This document shows, piece after piece, positions 62,458 to 64,000 of a DNA stretch of 64,000 bases. The translations under genes were made by a program, and so were the position numbers. Positions within the stretch are counted from its first letter, which is position 1, and each line of letters begins with the position of its first letter. The notes under the pieces are model-generated. The model made no database searches and was not told where the DNA came from. It saw only the letters and a list, made by a program, of their open reading frames with translations. Location: positions 1 through 64,000 of the forward strand of contig UQOE01000008.1 in the NCBI GenBank assembly GCA_900542575.1, read 5' to 3'. Source of the stretch: an uncultured Oscillospiraceae bacterium (GTDB lineage Bacteria > Bacillota > Clostridia > Oscillospirales > Acutalibacteraceae).

Positions 62458-63677
62458 ACGAGAAACAGAGAGAAAATCTGAAGCGGGGTGTCCTCATCGC
62501 CCTCTCGGTCCTGATGCTGGTCTATCTCGTCTATCAGGTCTATATGATCTCACACGACTCCGTAAAAACCGAGACAGTCCAGTCGGTCACCGTCAACGAT
62601 TCGGTCAAGACGGACGTCTTTGTCGTGCGCAGTGAATACTATGTGACCGACAAGGGAGACAGCAGCACGACCATTCCGCTGGTCAGCGACGGCAACCGCG
62701 TCAGCAAGGGCGGCGGCGTTGTCGCGGTCTTCTCCGACCCCAAAGACGCCTCCAACTACGCCAGGACAACCCGGCTCAGTGAAGAGCTGAAACGGTACAA
62801 CCGTCTGAACAGCCAGAACGGAAGCTATGCGGTCAATGTACAGACCATGAACAGCGCTATTTCCGACGACGTCATCGACCTCGCCGAAGACGTCGATTCC
62901 GGCGATATGGACCAGGTCCAGGACGACATCTACAATGTCCGGGACACCATTATCACGAAGCAGATAGCTACTGGAGAATCCATTGACCTGAATTCGAAGC
63001 TCACAATGCTGAACCAGGAATACAGCGCTCTTATGCAGAAGAGTTCCAGGCACAGCACCATCAATGCCATGTCATCCGGCTATTACATTGACGGATACGA
63101 CGGGTATGAGAAGACGGTCAATTACAGCAAAGTGAAAGACTTGACCGTCAAACAGGTGAAGAAGATTCTCAAAGCCAAGCCGGTCTATCCGACGGGCAAG
63201 ACCATCGGCAAGGTATGCAGCGACTTTGACTGGTACATGATCTGCGTTATTCCGAGCAACCGTGCCGGCGTGCTGGCAGAGGGAGATGAGGTCACGGTCA
63301 ACATGCCCACTTCCTCGGTCTCCTCCGTTCCTGCCAAAGTGGCGGCAATGAATACCAGCGGGAACAAGACCGCGGTCATTCTCTCCAGCAACTGGATGAA
63401 TTCCTCCATTGCCGCACTGCGCAAAGAGAGTGCCGAACTGGTAATGCACTCCTATACAGGCCTGAAGGTCAATGTAGACGCCGTAGATGTCAATGATAAG
63501 GGCGAGAAGGGCGTCTATATTAAGAGCGGAAACATGGCCAGATTCCGAAAGCTGGACATCATCTACTCCACGGACAAATATGTCATCAGCCGGGAACACG
63601 AGACCGGCAACTACGTCTCGCTCTATGACAATGTTATTATCGGAGGGAATGGTCTTTATGACGGAAAAATCATATAG
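62454..63677 (+). CDS. Membrane-anchored HlyD-like protein
   Basis: A 407-residue protein with one N-terminal membrane helix (ALSVLMLVYLVYQVYMI, residues 16-32) and a large extracytoplasmic part: SVKTDVFVVRSEYYV then a biotinyl/lipoyl-like half (IPLVSDGNRVSKGGGVVAVFSDP), a helical hairpin (about 100-195), and the closing beta part. This is the plan of HlyD/efflux adaptor proteins, but no transporter partner lies next to it; it precedes yggS. The start is TTG overlapping the miaA stop (TTGA). Clostridia commonly have such a gene upstream of the yggS-sepF cluster. Confidence 0.7.
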   Translation: MNEKQRENLKRGVLIALSVLMLVYLVYQVYMISHDSVKTETVQSVTVNDSVKTDVFVVRSEYYVTDKGDSSTTIPLVSDGNRVSKGGGVVAVFSDPKDASNYARTTRLSEELKRYNRLNSQNGSYAVNVQTMNSAISDDVIDLAEDVDSGDMDQVQDDIYNVRDTIITKQIATGESIDLNSKLTMLNQEYSALMQKSSRHSTINAMSSGYYIDGYDGYEKTVNYSKVKDLTVKQVKKILKAKPVYPTGKTIGKVCSDFDWYMICVIPSNRAGVLAEGDEVTVNMPTSSVSSVPAKVAAMNTSGNKTAVILSSNWMNSSIAALRKESAELVMHSYTGLKVNVDAVDVNDKGEKGVYIKSGNMARFRKLDIIYSTDKYVISREHETGNYVSLYDNVIIGGNGLYDGKII

Positions 63678-64000
63678 CACACAGGAAGAACTCAACGCCT
63701 ACCGCGCAGAGCGGTGCCGGACCATCGACGAGAACCTGAAGTGTATTCGGGAAAAGATGGCCGATGCCGCGGTTAAGAGCGGCCGTAATCCGGAGGACGT
63801 CCGGCTTATGGCGGTAACCAAGACGGTAGACGTCTATTTCATCAACTACGCCATTGACCACTGCGGAATCGACCTTATCGGGGAGAACAAAGTGCAGGAA
63901 ATGCTCCGCAAGAAGCCGGATATGCATATGGACCATGTAGAGCCGCATCTCATTGGGCATCTGCAGACCAACAAGTGCAAACAGATTGTGGGCGAAGTCG
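63658..64000 (+). CDS. YggS family PLP-binding protein (truncated by window end)
   Basis: The first 114 residues of a pyridoxal-phosphate homeostasis protein. LMAVTKTVDV carries the PLP Lys, IDLIGENKVQEMLRK and PHLIGHLQTNKCKQIV are the family motifs. The ATG at 63658 has GGAGGG ten bases upstream; the ATG at 63649 is too close. The gene starts inside the end of the HlyD-like gene, so it is translationally coupled. It continues past the window. Confidence 0.93.
   Translation, partial: MTEKSYSTQEELNAYRAERCRTIDENLKCIREKMADAAVKSGRNPEDVRLMAVTKTVDVYFINYAIDHCGIDLIGENKVQEMLRKKPDMHMDHVEPHLIGHLQTNKCKQIVGEV

Overview
The window reads as a chromosomal segment of a moderately GC-rich, low-copy-repeat Firmicute of the class Clostridia, most likely an Oscillospirales/Ruminococcaceae-type gut anaerobe. 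The grounds are: strong AGGAGG-type ribosome binding sites, sigma-A style promoters (TTGACT-17-TATAAT), the Gram-positive housekeeping order recO-mutS2 / ylxM-ffh-rpsP-khpA-rimM-trmD, ftsEX followed by a CwlO/PcsB-like hydrolase, RNase M5, DUF896, and PTS genes with the HPr Ser46 regulatory site. No rRNA, tRNA, CRISPR array, insertion sequence or phage gene was seen. The organism assignment is inference from gene content only.

Layout. 1-2.2 kb: a flavin reductase and a DUF1015/small Cys protein pair on the minus strand. 2.5-8.3 kb: a complete fructose PTS operon (fruR-fruK-fruA-HPr-enzyme I). 8.5-11 kb: phoH-ybeY-era. 11-18.1 kb: recO-mutS2, then ylxM-ffh-rpsP-khpA-(terminator)-rimM-trmD. 18.4-23.3 kb: a second HPr, uvrC, rsmD-coaD-coiled-coil protein, rsuA. 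23.5-27.8 kb: a CdaR-type regulator, then ftsE-ftsX-M23 hydrolase. 27.8-29.4 kb: GntR and TetR regulators (minus). 29.6-37.1 kb: a TetR-flanked lipid/glycerol-phosphate gene cluster (BON-GlpA-like dehydrogenase, second flavoprotein, DUF1667, alkyl-DHAP-synthase homologue, two tandem lipid kinases). 37.2-39.4 kb: zinc-ribbon membrane protein and CBS/DRTGG pyrophosphatase. 39.5-42.7 kb: two family I.5-type lipase paralogues around a ferritin-like gene, followed by a divergent TetR gene and a collapsed glycoside hydrolase family 3 remnant. 44.2-48.4 kb: minus-strand GH13 enzyme and two FAD-dependent proteins. 48.4-50.4 kb: a gene-poor stretch with short inverted repeats, an SH3 protein, and a frameshifted secreted protein. 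50.4-64 kb: alaS, HIT protein, a frameshifted comEC, an InlB-repeat protein, cardiolipin synthase, holA, an RNase M5-CCA-transferase fusion, DUF896, miaA, a HlyD-like protein and the start of yggS.

How the genes work together. The fructose operon carries every soluble and membrane PTS component and the next glycolytic kinase, with a palindromic operator-like pair in its promoter. The 29.6-37.1 kb cluster has the parts expected for interconverting glycerol-3-phosphate/DHAP, forming an ether bond on a DHAP backbone, and phosphorylating the resulting lipid, and it has a perfect 7-4-7 inverted repeat just downstream of its -10 box beside a divergent TetR gene; I regard it as the best candidate for an undescribed pathway here. 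The second is the single 655-residue open frame joining RNase M5 (5S rRNA maturation) to a CCA-adding enzyme (tRNA maturation).

Three loci look damaged: comEC (one-base frameshift in an A run), a secreted protein at 49.6-50.2 kb (frameshift), and the GH3 remnant (large deletion plus frameshift). Whether the first two are real or sequencing errors cannot be decided from the sequence alone.
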